A stretch of 64,000 nt of DNA from Alphaproteobacteria bacterium (GTDB lineage Bacteria > Pseudomonadota > Alphaproteobacteria > UBA8366): assembly GCA_028281325.1 (NCBI GenBank), contig JANQKC010000021.1, positions 248,001 through 312,000 of the forward strand. Reading direction: 5' to 3'. Below are positions 63,726-64,000 of the stretch, in pieces. Both the position numbers and the translations under genes were made by a program. Numbering within the stretch: the first letter of the stretch is position 1; each line of letters starts with the position of its first letter. The notes under the pieces were generated by a model, which was not told the origin of the DNA, searched no databases, and was given only the letters and a program-made list of their open reading frames with translations.

Positions 63726-64000
63726 CGCACGCCATCCTTCCAGGTTCAGGACGAGATTTCGCCAGACCCGGGAGGCGGATGTCTAGACGCATGCCGACCT
63801 TGTCGTCGACCGTCGACGTTCTTTGCCCGCCCGCGTTACCCTCTCCGCCGTCGCGGGCCGACCGTGCATGACGGTGCATAATGACGGTACGTAGTGTCCG
63901 GCGACGCCGTTCCGATGTCGGGCGAATGTTCCCATGACTCCAAACCTTTGGTTGATCGTTAAGACTTGATTAAGCAAACCGGCCGATGATGGGTATAGGC
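63726..64000. other. Terminal interval without recognisable gene
   Basis: From the RraA-like stop to the window end no convincing coding frame, RNA or terminator is visible. The last 60 bp are A/T-richer, and may carry the promoter of a gene beyond the window. Confidence 0.5.

Overview
The window is about 64 kb of GC-rich bacterial chromosome with densely packed genes. The family content points to an alphaproteobacterium, most likely of the Rhodospirillales type. Indicators are the hemC-hemD-mitofilin-hemY cluster, a roughly 1,600-residue NAD-glutamate dehydrogenase, a DUF1674 protein, a heparinase II/III gene near purH, and alphaproteobacterial-style promoters. The taxonomic call is an inference from gene order and protein families. 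There are no rRNA genes, CRISPR arrays, insertion sequences or prophage genes; one tRNA-Thr(CGU) is present.

Layout. 1-6.6 kb: the tail of a fructosamine-kinase-like gene, thpR, a FIST-domain protein, tesA divergent from a YbbA/YbbP-type ABC exporter, and a YceI protein. 6.7-12.3 kb: a Bax-inhibitor-1 membrane protein, an SDR, a SAM hydrolase (DUF62), an NfeD protease with its slipin partner, and a membrane glycosyltransferase. 12.4-15.3 kb: an envelope-stress-like module of a DUF4345 membrane protein, an exported MsrB, a fasciclin protein, an anti-sigma factor and an ECF sigma factor, followed by tRNA-Thr. 15.8-26.2 kb: heme genes (hemY, a HemD-mitofilin fusion, hemC) facing tsaD-gpsA-YCII-EVE-Rieske, with a low-GC DUF2235 gene wedged between the two blocks.

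26.4-38.2 kb: housekeeping and central metabolism (creatininase-like, ppa, acs, GST, FNT channel, isomerase, HD protein, DUF1674, htpX, rsmB, rpe, heparinase). 38.2-42.6 kb: a small surface-polysaccharide initiation locus inserted before purH. It encodes a MarR-EPS-type regulator, a NusG/RfaH-like factor, a WecA-type transferase and a FlaA1/CapD-type dehydratase. Its promoter carries three phased copies of the perfect inverted repeat GTTCA-N5-TGAAC. 42.6-52.4 kb: purH, an MFS transporter, a YbjQ protein, the giant glutamate dehydrogenase and a 3-oxoacid CoA-transferase pair. 52.5-63.7 kb: an accessory catabolic region with an alpha/beta hydrolase, an enolase-superfamily enzyme, a rhodanese, a TylF-type methyltransferase, an IclR regulator divergent from a TauD dioxygenase, GFA, SDR, GhrA-like, GGT and RraA-like proteins.

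The most notable observations are the triple operator of the polysaccharide locus, the in-frame HemD-mitofilin fusion with a helix-turn-helix-like linker, and candidate RpoH, ECF, Fur-like and IclR control sites. Also notable are two enzymes lacking a key family residue (the RraA-like protein and one SDR) and an rsmB gene without a canonical start codon at its homologous N-terminus. No complete, unmistakably new multi-gene system was found.
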